A DNA stretch of 64,000 nt from CAMENZ01 sp041854955 (GCA_041854955.1 JBHADF010000047.1:7433-71432), one strand, 5' to 3'. Numbered from the stretch's first letter, positions 8,524 through 16,548 are shown. The notes: a model not told the origin generated them from the sequence alone. Made by a program: numbers and translations.

Positions 8524-9360
8524 TTAAGATTTCATTTCTTTTATAAGTTCTTCGGCCAAAAAGGCAAAATCCTTGCTTACTCTCTCCGTAGTTTCAAAGA
8601 CCTCCTCAAGAGACAGCTCCTTTTTGCTGATGCCTGTAGCCATATTTGTGATACAGCTCAGGTTGAAAACCTTCATGCCCATGTGTCGGCAGGCTATGGC
8701 ATCTACTACGCTGCTCATGCCCACACCGTCAGCTCCCAGAGCCTTGAACATTTTTATCTCCGAGGCCGTTTCAAACTGAGGGCCCGAGGTCTGGATGAGA
8801 ACTCCCCTGTGAACTCTTACGCCTCTGGATTTGCCCAGCTCTATCACCTTTGATATCAAGGCTTCATCGTATATTTGCGATACATCTGTAAATCTTTCTC
8901 CCAGAGTTTCTAAGTTGGGTCCTCTGAGTGGTGAGGGCACAAAGGATGAGATGCAGTCCCTTACGGCCATAAAATCTCCTACTTCATATTCCTCGTTTAT
9001 GCCTCCTATGGCGTTGGTGATGAGCACGGATTTTGCTCCTAAAAGGCGGGCCACCCTAAGGGGCAATACTACCTCTTCCATTTCGTAGCCTTCGTAATAA
9101 TGCACACGGCCCTTCAGAACTACCACAGGTACTCCATATAAGGTTCCGAATACATATCTGCCCTCATGACCTGGAGCCGTAGACCTGGGAAAACCGGGAA
9201 GGTCCTCGTAGTCCACTGCCGCTGCCACCTCTATTTTCTCCGCAAAATCTCCCAAGCCGCTACCTAAAACTATTGCCACCTCCGGCTTAAAGTCGGTAAC
9301 CTTCCTGATTTGCTCCACATATGTATCTAATCTGTCCAAGTATTTCTTTACATCAAACAT
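8524..9360 (-). CDS. punA: Purine-nucleoside phosphorylase
   Basis: Phosphorolysis of inosine and guanosine to free base and ribose-1-phosphate, in purine salvage. The 278-residue size and motifs are those of the trimeric, mammalian-type PNP: VLGSGLG at 31-37 (phosphate loop), the GRVHYYEGY segment, LITNAIGGIN, and GADGVGMSSVVDA near the C-terminus. The start at 9360 is preceded by AAAGGAAAGG; the open frame extends further upstream but through unconserved sequence. The gene stands alone after the CoA-transferase terminator. The symbol could equally be given as pnp or deoD in other schemes. Confidence 0.92.
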   Translation of the reverse strand: MFDVKKYLDRLDTYVEQIRKVTDFKPEVAIVLGSGLGDFAEKIEVAAAVDYEDLPGFPRSTAPGHEGRYVFGTLYGVPVVVLKGRVHYYEGYEMEEVVLPLRVARLLGAKSVLITNAIGGINEEYEVGDFMAVRDCISSFVPSPLRGPNLETLGERFTDVSQIYDEALISKVIELGKSRGVRVHRGVLIQTSGPQFETASEIKMFKALGADGVGMSSVVDAIACRHMGMKVFNLSCITNMATGISKKELSLEEVFETTERVSKDFAFLAEELIKEMKS

Positions 9361-9456
9361 GGTAATCTGCCTTTCCTTTGCAAATGTTAAATACAGCCTT
9401 ATGAGTATTTTAACACAGGGGCTCCTTAGGCACAAATGTTTTAATGCAGGCATACA

Positions 9457-9497
9457 GAAAAGCCGCAAAAGGTTTTTCTTAAGTCTCTTGCGGCTTT
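9457..9497 (-). terminator. Intrinsic terminator after the CoA-transferase
   Basis: AAAAGCCGCAA (9458-9468) pairs with TTGCGGCTTT (9488-9497). On the minus strand the hairpin is followed by TTTTC, consistent with termination just beyond the CoA-transferase stop. Confidence 0.85.
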
Positions 9498-9521
9498 AGG
9501 ATGTCTTTTTACCGGTTGGGT

Positions 9522-10877
9522 TTAGAGCAGCTTGCTGGACTTGGTCCAGATTCCCATACGCTCAGCATCCTTTATGAGTTGATCTCTGAACTGAGGATGG
9601 GCGATGGATATGAGCAGCTCTGCCCTCTGCCAAGTGCTCTTTCCCTTTAAGGAAACGGCTCCGTACTCGGTTACGATATAGTCCACTGCCATTCTGGGAG
9701 TGGTGATTATGGAACCTGGTGCCAAACCCGGCATTATGAGGCTTTCAAGACTTCCGTCGGATTTCTCCCTTACGGAAGGGGTGCAGAGGAAGCTATGGCC
9801 GTTTTGGGATTGGAAGGAGCCCATTACGAAATCCAGCTGTCCGCCGGTACCGGAAATCTGGCGATATCCTGCCGACTCGGAGCATACCTGGCCGTAAAGG
9901 TCTACGGCTATGCAGCTGTTTACGGATACAAAGTTGGGGATTTGTGCAATAGTGGCTATGTTATTTACATAATCTACAGGCGCTACAAAGCACATAGGGT
10001 TATCGTCTATGAAATCGTAGAGCCTTTTGGTGCCACCTGCAAAGGTATATACAGCCTTGCCTTTATCCTTTTCCTTATTGCCCCAGAGCTTTCCTGCCTC
10101 GAAAAGATCCACATAGGCATCTGTGAACATTTCCGTATGAGCTTCAACGTTCTTTATATCCGACCGGGCTATCTTTTGACCTATGGAAAGAGGAAGAGCT
10201 CCTATTCCCAGCTGGAGAGTGCTGCCTGATTTGATATGCTTTACTACATGGTCTGCTATCTGTTGGTCTATTTCCGAGGCTCCCTTCACGTTGAGGTCGG
10301 GCAAAGGTGTGTTACTTCCTTCTACCACAAAATCCACATCATAAAGATTTATCTCGTTCTGGCGTCCAAGAGCCTTAGGCATATTTTCGTTTACCTCAAC
10401 GATCTTTATCTTTGCCGCCTTGATGACGCCCCACATGTCGGCTACCTGAGGACCTATGTTAAAATTTCCAAATTTATCCATGGGTCCAACCTGGAAGCAG
10501 GCTATATCCAGACCGTTGTCATTACCTGTCCAAAGGTGGGGAAGCTCGTTGAACATCATAGGCATATACCAACATCTGCCTTCTTTGTTCATCTTTCTGT
10601 CGTGACTGGAGAAATGAGCCGATGTGAACATTACCTGCTCATTGCTCTCTGTAGCTGTAAAGGTTTCAAAGGGCGTTCTTCTTATGGACACAGTGCTGAG
10701 CACGGTCACATCGCTAAGTTCGTCGCCTCTCTTGGCTAAGGCCTTATCTATATCCACTACGGTGCCGCAACCTGTTCCGAAATGGACTCTGTCTCCTTTT
10801 TTCACCTTATCGGCTGCCGCATCTGCGGTTATGAGTTTTTTCTTATACTCCTGGGCTAAATCTGTTGTTTTATACAT
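9522..10877 (-). CDS. Acetyl-CoA hydrolase/transferase family CoA-transferase (butyryl-CoA:acetate or 4-hydroxybutyrate type)
   Basis: 451 residues. The N-terminal domain starts with the TADAAADKVKKGDRVHFG stretch usual for the family. The predicted catalytic glutamate is E249 in AHTEMFTDAYVDLFEAG, preceded by LGIGALP, and the C-terminal domain carries GTGGQLDFVMGS. These enzymes move CoA between acyl-CoA and acetate; in anaerobic Clostridia this is the last step to butyrate or 4-hydroxybutyrate use. Which of the two is meant cannot be read with certainty. The ATG at 10877 is properly spaced from AGAGGTG; the GTG nine bases upstream lies inside that site. It is a monocistronic unit. Confidence 0.88.
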   Translation of the reverse strand: MYKTTDLAQEYKKKLITADAAADKVKKGDRVHFGTGCGTVVDIDKALAKRGDELSDVTVLSTVSIRRTPFETFTATESNEQVMFTSAHFSSHDRKMNKEGRCWYMPMMFNELPHLWTGNDNGLDIACFQVGPMDKFGNFNIGPQVADMWGVIKAAKIKIVEVNENMPKALGRQNEINLYDVDFVVEGSNTPLPDLNVKGASEIDQQIADHVVKHIKSGSTLQLGIGALPLSIGQKIARSDIKNVEAHTEMFTDAYVDLFEAGKLWGNKEKDKGKAVYTFAGGTKRLYDFIDDNPMCFVAPVDYVNNIATIAQIPNFVSVNSCIAVDLYGQVCSESAGYRQISGTGGQLDFVMGSFQSQNGHSFLCTPSVREKSDGSLESLIMPGLAPGSIITTPRMAVDYIVTEYGAVSLKGKSTWQRAELLISIAHPQFRDQLIKDAERMGIWTKSSKLL

Positions 10878-11002
10878 TGTTTTCACCTCTTTTTATTCTT
10901 TAATTTTAATTATGATGAGCCCCTTTAGGGGCGCTTTATGCTTTGCTTTTTTCTATGACGAAATTATTATACTACATCGCAGAGAAAATTCAAATAAACA
11001 TC

Positions 11003-11031
11003 TGTTAAAATAGGGAGTTTTGTGTTATAAT
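11003..11031 (+). promoter_or_regulatory. Candidate promoter of the tRNA-Arg leader transcript
   Basis: A perfect TATAAT sits at 11026-11031, with a weak TGTTAA 17 nt upstream. A transcript starting near 11038 would run through the duplicated tRNA 5' half before reaching the real tRNA. No comparably good -10 is seen closer to the tRNA. The -35 is poor, so the call is tentative. Confidence 0.4.
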
Positions 11032-11041
11032 CTACCTACAA

Positions 11042-11070
11042 TATATGTCTCCTTAGTTAAATGGATATAA
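11042..11070 (+). repeat. Direct repeat: displaced copy of the 5' half of tRNA-Arg
   Basis: These 29 nt are identical to 11173-11201, offset by 131 nt, and cover the acceptor 5' strand, D-arm and a few leading bases of the tRNA. No T-arm or 3' acceptor follows this copy. It is directly succeeded by a 9-bp perfect hairpin at 11075-11097 (CTCCATTTG/CAAATGGAG). Confidence 0.9.
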
Positions 11071-11144
11071 GAACCTCCATTTGCTTCTCAAATGGAGAAC
11101 CTTGATACTCGTTTCACTCGTATTAACGAGCTCTCTGATTATAT

Positions 11145-11166
11145 GCTTTAGGAGAGCTCCGTTATA
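11145..11166 (-). repeat. Inverted copy of the tRNA-Arg anticodon arm region
   Basis: The 22 nt are the exact reverse complement of 11197-11218, which covers the 3' D-stem and most of the anticodon arm of the tRNA. A degenerate direct copy at about 11124-11137 can pair with the same inverted segment. So two mutually exclusive hairpins are possible in a leader RNA. Confidence 0.9.
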
Positions 11167-11177
11167 CTTGATTATAT

Positions 11178-11252
11178 GTCTCCTTAGTTAAATGGATATA
11201 ACGGAGCTCTCCTAAAGCTCAGTTGCCGGTTCGATTCCGGCAGGGGATACCA
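11178..11252 (+). tRNA. tRNA-Arg (anticodon CCT)
   Basis: 75 nt fold into a full cloverleaf. The acceptor strand GTCTCCT pairs with AGGGGAT minus its first overhang (G-U at the end, one internal U-G). The D-arm is GTTA/TAAC with loop AATGGATA, the anticodon stem GAGCT/AGCTC with loop CTCCTAA (anticodon CCT), and the T-arm GCCGG/CCGGC with loop TTCGATT. The CCA end is encoded at 11250-11252. It reads AGG codons. It lies between two minus-strand genes and has its own terminator. Confidence 0.93.
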
Positions 11253-11284
11253 AAAATGCTGCTCATAAAGGGCAGCATTTTTCT
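11253..11284 (+). terminator. Intrinsic terminator after tRNA-Arg
   Basis: AAATGCTGC pairs with GCAGCATTT around a short loop, followed by TTTTTCTTT. It begins directly after the CCA end, and on the minus strand it can also end the DUF2148 gene. Confidence 0.85.
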
Positions 11285-11293
11285 TTATCATAT

Positions 11294-11848
11294 TTAATCA
11301 AGCCTTACAGCCATTCCGGGAGCACGGTCAAAAAAGATATCCTTTGAAGATGCGCTTAAAGGAATACCCCAGCACAGCTTCACATCGTCTCCCAAAAAGC
11401 CCAGCTTCAGGGCACTTCTGCCCACGGTAAACATAACACGGTTATCAACTCTGTGGTTTGCAGCCACGGAAACTGCCGAGCCGACAGCAATACCTAAATC
11501 CGTAACATTGAAGACACAGTTGGAGCCGGCCTCTTTCATCATGACGCAGTTTTCAAAACCGCACATGCTGCAGTTGGAAAGACCGAAGGGTTTTTCTCTG
11601 CAACCGATAATAACCACGGCTTCGCTTTTATCAACATTGGACGCATCCCTGACGAATATGGGCTGGCCTGTAGTATCGGCCATGGCAATCATCTTATCTC
11701 TAAGTCTGTCCTTTTCCTCACCGGTAACTATAACGGCCTCCACCGTATCCTTACCGCTTCCCTTAGGCGCAGTCTTAGCCGCTACCACCATCAAATCGGC
11801 CACCTGAAGGATTCCTTCTCTCTCCGCATTTTCCATAGTCTTTAGCAT
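11294..11848 (-). CDS. DUF2148 ferredoxin-domain protein
   Basis: 184 residues. The family mark is a cysteine cluster in the middle, with one Cys in IIGCREKP, then Cys residues in SNCSMCGFENC and SNCVFN, likely binding an Fe-S cluster. The N-terminal half contains the VEAVIVTGEEKDRLRDKM segment and the C-terminal half the CWGIPLSASSKDIFFDR ending. Such proteins are common in anaerobes and have no assigned reaction. The start at 11848 follows GGGAGGTGG; the frame is open upstream without conservation. It is a lone gene facing the tRNA. Confidence 0.85.
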   Translation of the reverse strand: MLKTMENAEREGILQVADLMVVAAKTAPKGSGKDTVEAVIVTGEEKDRLRDKMIAMADTTGQPIFVRDASNVDKSEAVVIIGCREKPFGLSNCSMCGFENCVMMKEAGSNCVFNVTDLGIAVGSAVSVAANHRVDNRVMFTVGRSALKLGFLGDDVKLCWGIPLSASSKDIFFDRAPGMAVRLD

Positions 11849-11968
11849 GTCGCCACCTCCCTCAAAATCTGTTGAAAAAGCTTCTTGGCCCCATTGTAGC
11901 ACATTTCCTCTTGATATGCTACATCATATCATTTATTATTAAAATATAAATCTTTGGAGGTAAAAAAT

Positions 11969-12892
11969 ATGGTTAATGAACCCATTTTGATAATAATGGC
12001 TGCGGGCATGGGCTCCCGTTTCGGCGGACTTAAGCAGATGACCCCTGTCAGCGGCGATAAGGAATTGATATTGGACTTTTCCCTTTACGACGCCATGATG
12101 GCCGGCTTTAAAAAGGCTGTTCTTGTAATAAAGAGGGAAAACGAAGAGGATTTCAGAAAGCTCTTAGAAGGAAGAAGCGGCAAATTTATGGAGATAGATT
12201 TTGCATATCAGGAGCTTTCCGATTTGCCGGAAGGTGCTAAGGTGCCTGAAGGAAGAGTTAAGCCCTGGGGCACGGGGCATGCGGTTTTAGCTGCTCGTTC
12301 CTTCATAAATGGTCCCTTTGCCGTTATCAATGCAGATGATTACTACGGTCCCACGGCTTTCCAAATGATATATGACTTCCTTTCCGCTGCCGAGGACAAG
12401 AAAAAATACAGCTATGCCATGGTAGGCTTCCGCATTGAAAACACCCTTACGGAAAACGGCTTCGTGTCGAGAGGCGTATGCCGCTCATCCGACTCAGGCC
12501 TTTTAGAGGAAATCACAGAAAGAACTAAAATATCATGGCACGGTGAGGAGATAGGATTTTCCGAAGAGGATGAAGCTGCTTGGACCACTATTCCCCGTGG
12601 AACTCCCGTATCTATGAATTTTTGGGGCTTTACAAAATCCCTCATAGACGAGGCTTGGAGCGGTTTCGGTGAGTTTTTAACCTCCGCACTCAAGGAAAAT
12701 CCCCTTAAGGGTGAATACTACCTGCCTGCCATAGTGGACAGGCTCATAAAAGAAGGAAAAGCCCAGGTGAAGCTCTTAAACTCCCCCGACAGATGGTACG
12801 GGGTAACCTATAAGGAGGATACGGAAGGTGTAGTATCCGCTCTTCAGTCTATGAAGGACAAAGGCATGTATCCCGAAGCCCTTTGGAAATAG
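11969..12892 (+). CDS. Sugar-phosphate nucleotidyltransferase-like protein
   Basis: 307 residues with the NTP_transferase fold: the nucleotide-binding loop AAGMGSRFGGLKQ at about 11-23, KPWGTGHAVLAA for base recognition, and the metal-binding INADDYYG. These residues agree with enzymes that join a sugar or alcohol phosphate to an NTP. No sugar pathway gene lies nearby, so the substrate is unknown. The ATG at 11969 is spaced 8 nt from GGAGG; a TTG at 11954 falls within the ribosome site. The next gene, trmO, starts 21 nt after the stop, suggesting one operon with trmO and the YbaK-like gene. Confidence 0.82.
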   Translation: MVNEPILIIMAAGMGSRFGGLKQMTPVSGDKELILDFSLYDAMMAGFKKAVLVIKRENEEDFRKLLEGRSGKFMEIDFAYQELSDLPEGAKVPEGRVKPWGTGHAVLAARSFINGPFAVINADDYYGPTAFQMIYDFLSAAEDKKKYSYAMVGFRIENTLTENGFVSRGVCRSSDSGLLEEITERTKISWHGEEIGFSEEDEAAWTTIPRGTPVSMNFWGFTKSLIDEAWSGFGEFLTSALKENPLKGEYYLPAIVDRLIKEGKAQVKLLNSPDRWYGVTYKEDTEGVVSALQSMKDKGMYPEALWK

Positions 12893-12913
12893 CCTTATAG
12901 AAAGGAAAATATA

Positions 12914-13594
12914 ATGGAAATCATAGGTCATGTCCGCACGGATTTTCACGAAAAATTCGGTATTCCACGACAGGGTGGTTTGGTAGAAAACATCGGCTAC
13001 ATAGAGTTTCTGCCTCCCTTTGATGTGCCTGTCGCCTTTGAGGGAATAGAAGAATACTCCCATATCTGGATTCTCTGGCAGTTTTCCGAAAATGTGGGGG
13101 AGGGTTGGTCCCCCATGGTGAGACCGCCCCGTTTAGGTGGAAATGTAAAGGTAGGCGTCTTTGCCAGCCGAAGTCCTTTTCGCCCCAATCCCATAGGGCT
13201 TTCCCTAGTGAGGCTGCTGTCTGTGGAAAAAAGCCCTACAGGCGGTGTACTTCTTAAAATCTCCGGAGCTGACATTTTAGACGGGTCTCCCGTTTACGAC
13301 ATAAAGCCCTATCTGCCTCATATAGAGGCTATCCCCGGAGGGGATGGCGGCTTTGCCCATCGTGTAAAAGATGACAGCCTGTCTGTAATTTGCAGTGATA
13401 CGGTTAAAAAAGAAATTATAAAGGATTTTTCCCTTTCGGACTTTGAGCTCCTCAGGGAAATTCTCTCCCAAGACCCTCGTCCTCACTACCACGCCGACCC
13501 GGAGCGAGTTTACGGTATGGCCTACAAGGGGCAAAACATAAGGTTCAGGGTTGTTGGCAAAGAGCTGGAAATCCTGTCTTTAGAAAAGCTTTGA
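12914..13594 (+). CDS. trmO: tRNA (N6-threonylcarbamoyladenosine(37)-N6)-methyltransferase TrmO
   Basis: 226 residues of the TsaA/YaeB/TrmO family. The N-terminus MEIIGHVRTDF and the PRQGGL turn, the ASRSPFRPNPIGLS motif (about residues 85-98) and the ILDGSPVYDIKPYLP segment are the SAM-binding and active-site marks of this beta-barrel methyltransferase. In E. coli it N6-methylates t6A37 in tRNA-Thr. The C-terminal domain with DPRPHYHADPERVYGM is also standard. AAAGGAAAAT precedes the start. It lies between two other small enzyme genes, including a tRNA-editing protein, so a tRNA-quality theme is possible. Confidence 0.92.
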   Translation: MEIIGHVRTDFHEKFGIPRQGGLVENIGYIEFLPPFDVPVAFEGIEEYSHIWILWQFSENVGEGWSPMVRPPRLGGNVKVGVFASRSPFRPNPIGLSLVRLLSVEKSPTGGVLLKISGADILDGSPVYDIKPYLPHIEAIPGGDGGFAHRVKDDSLSVICSDTVKKEIIKDFSLSDFELLREILSQDPRPHYHADPERVYGMAYKGQNIRFRVVGKELEILSLEKL

Positions 13595-13649
13595 AAGATA
13601 GTGGTTAGTAGGTAGCGAGACTATATATGAATCATATTTTGGAGGAATT

Positions 13650-14114
13650 ATGGCATTTGAAATAGCAAAGGAACATTTGGTGAAAAAGGGATACGAGGAT
13701 AAGATACAGACCTTTCAGGTGTCCAGCGCCACAGTGGAGCTGGCGGCAACAGCAGTCGGCACAGAGCCGGCAAAAATCGCAAAATCCTTGACCTTTAAAG
13801 TGGAGGACATGCCTGTAATGGTAGTATGTGCCGGTGATGCCAAGGTAGCCAACAGCAAGTTTAAGGCAGTTTTCAAGACAAAGGCAAAAATGCTGACAAG
13901 AGATGAAGTCAGTCAGCTCATAGGTCACGATGTGGGCGGAGTTTGCCCCTTCGGAGTAAAGGAGGGGGTAAAGGTCTATCTGGATGAGTCTCTGAAAAGA
14001 TTTGATGTGGTCTATCCCGCTTGCGGCAGCGATAACAGTGCCGTTAGACTTACGCTTCCCCAGTTGGAAGAAGCCTCTGATTTTATAGAGTGGATTGATG
14101 TATGTAATGTTTAA
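13650..14114 (+). CDS. YbaK/EbsC-family aminoacyl-tRNA deacylase
   Basis: 154 residues of the YbaK/EbsC/ProX editing fold. Landmarks are the KIAKSLTFKV segment with the conserved Lys in the substrate pocket, the GDAKVANSKFK stretch, and the glycine-rich VGGVCPFGVK loop. YbaK members hydrolyse mischarged Cys-tRNA(Pro); related members act on other errors, so the precise tRNA substrate is not fixed. The start follows GGAGGAATT. No terminator hairpin follows directly; instead a long stretch of inverted-repeat elements begins 21 nt after the stop. Confidence 0.87.
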   Translation: MAFEIAKEHLVKKGYEDKIQTFQVSSATVELAATAVGTEPAKIAKSLTFKVEDMPVMVVCAGDAKVANSKFKAVFKTKAKMLTRDEVSQLIGHDVGGVCPFGVKEGVKVYLDESLKRFDVVYPACGSDNSAVRLTLPQLEEASDFIEWIDVCNV

Positions 14115-14134
14115 GATGTCTTGCGGGTGTCTGC

Positions 14135-14413
14135 TGTTGACACTTTCTCAGCTTTTGCCGGATTGTGTCAATCTTTTCGGCTGCGGAAGGGCTGCGGCAG
14201 ATGTTTTCCCGGAGGAAACAGGTGTGCTGTTGACACTTTTTTGGATTTCGCCGGATTGTGTCAACAATTTTAGGCGAATTTGTTGACAGTTTCTTCTAAA
14301 TCAACAAAACCTGTCAACAATCACCACTTATTAGCAGTGGTGTTTACCATAATTCAGCTATTATGTAAACCATTTGTTGACACTTTTCCCCGAAATCATA
14401 ATTTCTGTCAACA
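14135..14413. repeat. Array of four 39-nt inverted-repeat elements
   Basis: Elements at 14135-14173, 14228-14266, 14281-14319 and 14375-14413 are each exactly 39 nt. They start with TGTTGACA(C/G) and end with its 9-nt complement (G/C)TGTCAACA, with 21 nt inside. The second and third have perfect arms and differ by a compensating C-G to G-C change; the first and last are degraded by one or two bases. Further small hairpins lie between them, at 14202-14220 (TGTTT/AAACA), 14322-14342 (CACCACT/AGTGGTG) and 14341-14371 (GTTTAC/GTAAAC). Position is between two convergent genes. From 14414 to 14526 I see nothing definable. Confidence 0.9.
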
Positions 14414-14526
14414 TATTGGAAATTATGGCGCTCTAAATTATGACTACCAACCTTATAGATTCAGCAGCATCAAAGCTATAAATTATAAATAGCAAAGCAA
14501 ATGGAGAAAGATGTAATTGAACGATT

Positions 14527-14588
14527 AAAAAAGGACTGTCTCTTTGAGGTGACATGAGGTGACCTCAAAAAGAGAATTCAGTCCTTTT
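14527..14588. terminator. Bidirectional terminator after the MacB-like permease gene
   Basis: A long interrupted stem (AAAAAGGACTG with CAGTCCTTTT outside, CTCTTTGAGGT with ACCTCAAAAAGAG inside) gives a U-run on each strand. It ends the leftward efflux operon. Confidence 0.85.
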
Positions 14589-14598
14589 ACTTTATCTG

Positions 14599-15867
14599 TT
14601 ATTCGTACCTGAGTGCTTCGATAGGATCCAGGTTTGCCGCTTTGTTTGAAGGATAGTATCCAAAGAAGACACCTATAAACATGGAGAAGCCTACTGCGAT
14701 AATCACTGATGATATGGCCGGAAGGGTGGGAGACTTTAGGAAAATGCTCCCCAGATATCCCAGGCCTGAGCCTAATACTACACCTATAGCGCCGCCGATT
14801 ACACATATGATTATGCTCTCGATTATAAACTGGCTTCGTATATCCTTGCTTGTGGCTCCAAGAGCCTTTCTTATACCGATTTCTCTCGTACGCTCCGTTA
14901 CGGAAACCAGCAGAATGTTCATAACACCTATACCGCCTACCAAGAGGGATATGGCAGCTATGGCACCTATGGCCAGCTTTACGGAGCTCATGACATTGGT
15001 AACCTGAGAAATGGATGATTCAAGAGTTTCTGCCTTCACAAATGCCCTCTCGTTTTCTTTATAGTAATTATCATTGAAGAATTTTGCGATTTCGTCAGCA
15101 GTACTCTTTAGCTCTTCTCTGTCATTTGTTATAACTATAAAGTTATATGTACCTTCATCCTCAGCTTTGCCTGTGGCATACTGTCGATTGCCCACGCTGA
15201 GAGGTATATATCCCGGGGTGGCTGCGTCTGCCGATTCACCACCGAAAATTCCGAAGCTCTTAAGTTCATGTTTGTATATGCCCACTATCATGTAGGTTCT
15301 TATGCCGCCTCCGGAATCCAGCTTTACCTCCAGCTCGTGGCCCAAGGCCTTTTCCGGTTTTCCATCGAAGGCCTTGTTTACCAGCTTATCGGAAATTACG
15401 ATTATTTCCTTGTTCTGCATAATGTCATCCTCTGTTATGAACCTGCCGGAAATCATCTTGATGCTGTTGGCATCCTTATAGCCCTCCGATACGGAGTTGA
15501 TTTTTATACCGTGGTTTTCTCTGCCGGATCTGATTTTTCCGCTGCCTCCCGCTCCGGAAAGGGCGATGGATTTAATCTTGTCGGCAAATTTGGCTTGCAT
15601 TCTCTCTATCTGGAAGCTCTGCATAGCATCTTTGCTTACCAGCTCGCTTACTTCATGACCCTTTTGGGGTTCTATATAAACACTTATGGAGTTGCTGCTG
15701 AAGGAGTCAAACCCTTGTGATACGGATTCAGACAGTGCTTTTCCTATGGTAGCTATGCTGATTACGGATGCTATTCCTATAATTATGCCCAGCATGGTCA
15801 GGAAGCTTCTCATCTTATTCAGCTTTAATCCTACGACCGCAACCTTGATGCTTTCTATAATGCTCAT
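14599..15867 (-). CDS. MacB-like ABC transporter permease (FtsX/MacB_PCD)
   Basis: 422 residues. An N-terminal amphipathic start and first membrane helix at about 20-43 (MRSFLTMLGIIIGIASVISI) are followed by a large extracytoplasmic domain at about 45-285, then three helices at about 290-315, 340-370 and 380-405. The motif TERTREIGIRKALGAT is the family coupling signature. The final SNKAANLDPIEALRYE ending is typical. It overlaps the ATPase gene by 4 nt (ATGA). With the adaptor gene upstream it forms a tripartite type VII-like exporter; in Bacillota such systems handle peptides, antibiotics or lipids. Confidence 0.9.
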   Translation of the reverse strand: MSIIESIKVAVVGLKLNKMRSFLTMLGIIIGIASVISIATIGKALSESVSQGFDSFSSNSISVYIEPQKGHEVSELVSKDAMQSFQIERMQAKFADKIKSIALSGAGGSGKIRSGRENHGIKINSVSEGYKDANSIKMISGRFITEDDIMQNKEIIVISDKLVNKAFDGKPEKALGHELEVKLDSGGGIRTYMIVGIYKHELKSFGIFGGESADAATPGYIPLSVGNRQYATGKAEDEGTYNFIVITNDREELKSTADEIAKFFNDNYYKENERAFVKAETLESSISQVTNVMSSVKLAIGAIAAISLLVGGIGVMNILLVSVTERTREIGIRKALGATSKDIRSQFIIESIIICVIGGAIGVVLGSGLGYLGSIFLKSPTLPAISSVIIAVGFSMFIGVFFGYYPSNKAANLDPIEALRYE

Positions 15868-16547
15868 TTAGTCACCTCGATTCTGCCGTCGGACATGGTG
15901 AGAATCCTGCTTGTCTCCAAGGCCAGCTCTTTGTTGTGGGTTATAAGTATTATGGTCTTTTTCTGCTCCGCATTCAGCTTATGGAATAAATCCATTACTA
16001 TACGGCCGGTTTTGGAGTCCAGAGCACCTGTAGGCTCATCGGCCAATATGATTTCCGGATCGTTTGCCATGGCGCGGGCTATGGCCACACGCTGCTTTTG
16101 GCCTCCGGAAAGCTCGTTGGGATTATGCTTTGCCCTTTCCGCCATTTCCACGATTTCCAAAAGCTCCATGGCCCGTCTCGTTCTTTCATCGGCAGGAATC
16201 TTATTATACATCATAGGAAGCTCCACATTTTTCAGGGCGCTGAGCCTGGGTATAAGGTTGAAGTTCTGAAAAACAAAGCCTATTTTTTTATTTCTTATGG
16301 CGGAAAGCTCATGGTCCTTCGCCTGTGATATATCCAGTTCCCCCAGTCGATAGGAGCCCTCTGTAGGTCTGTCGAGCAGTCCTATTATATTCATCAGGGT
16401 GGACTTTCCTGAGCCTGAGGCTCCTACTACGGAGACGAAATCTCCGTCATATACATCTATATCGATACCGTGAAGAATTTCAAGTTCATTAGGCTTGCCG
16501 ATGTAGTATCTCTTCACGATCCCCTTCATCTCAATAGTTTTCTGCAT
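15864..16547 (-). CDS. MacB/LolD-type ABC transporter ATPase
   Basis: 227 residues with Walker A GASGSGKST (about 41-49), Q-loop FVFQNFNLIPRL, signature LSGGQKQR, Walker B ILADEPTGALD and the switch His in IILITHN. The DEPTGALDSKTG run marks the LolD/MacB/FtsE class, which powers mechanotransmission rather than transport through its membrane part. AGGAGAG precedes the ATG, and the start lies just 1 nt beyond the adaptor stop. It works with the following permease, whose start codon overlaps this stop. Confidence 0.93.
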   Translation of the reverse strand: MQKTIEMKGIVKRYYIGKPNELEILHGIDIDVYDGDFVSVVGASGSGKSTLMNIIGLLDRPTEGSYRLGELDISQAKDHELSAIRNKKIGFVFQNFNLIPRLSALKNVELPMMYNKIPADERTRRAMELLEIVEMAERAKHNPNELSGGQKQRVAIARAMANDPEIILADEPTGALDSKTGRIVMDLFHKLNAEQKKTIILITHNKELALETSRILTMSDGRIEVTK

Positions 16548-16548
16548 G

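Noticed and set aside
14095..14286. Open frame over the first two 39-nt elements (63 codons, with repeated LLTL and PDCVN words)
   Set aside because: The repeated words follow from the DNA repeats; there is no ribosome site and it begins inside the YbaK-like gene.
14135..14413. CRISPR array
   Set aside because: Only the ends of the elements are alike, the distances vary (93, 53, 94 nt), arms are palindromic over the whole unit, and no cas genes are present.
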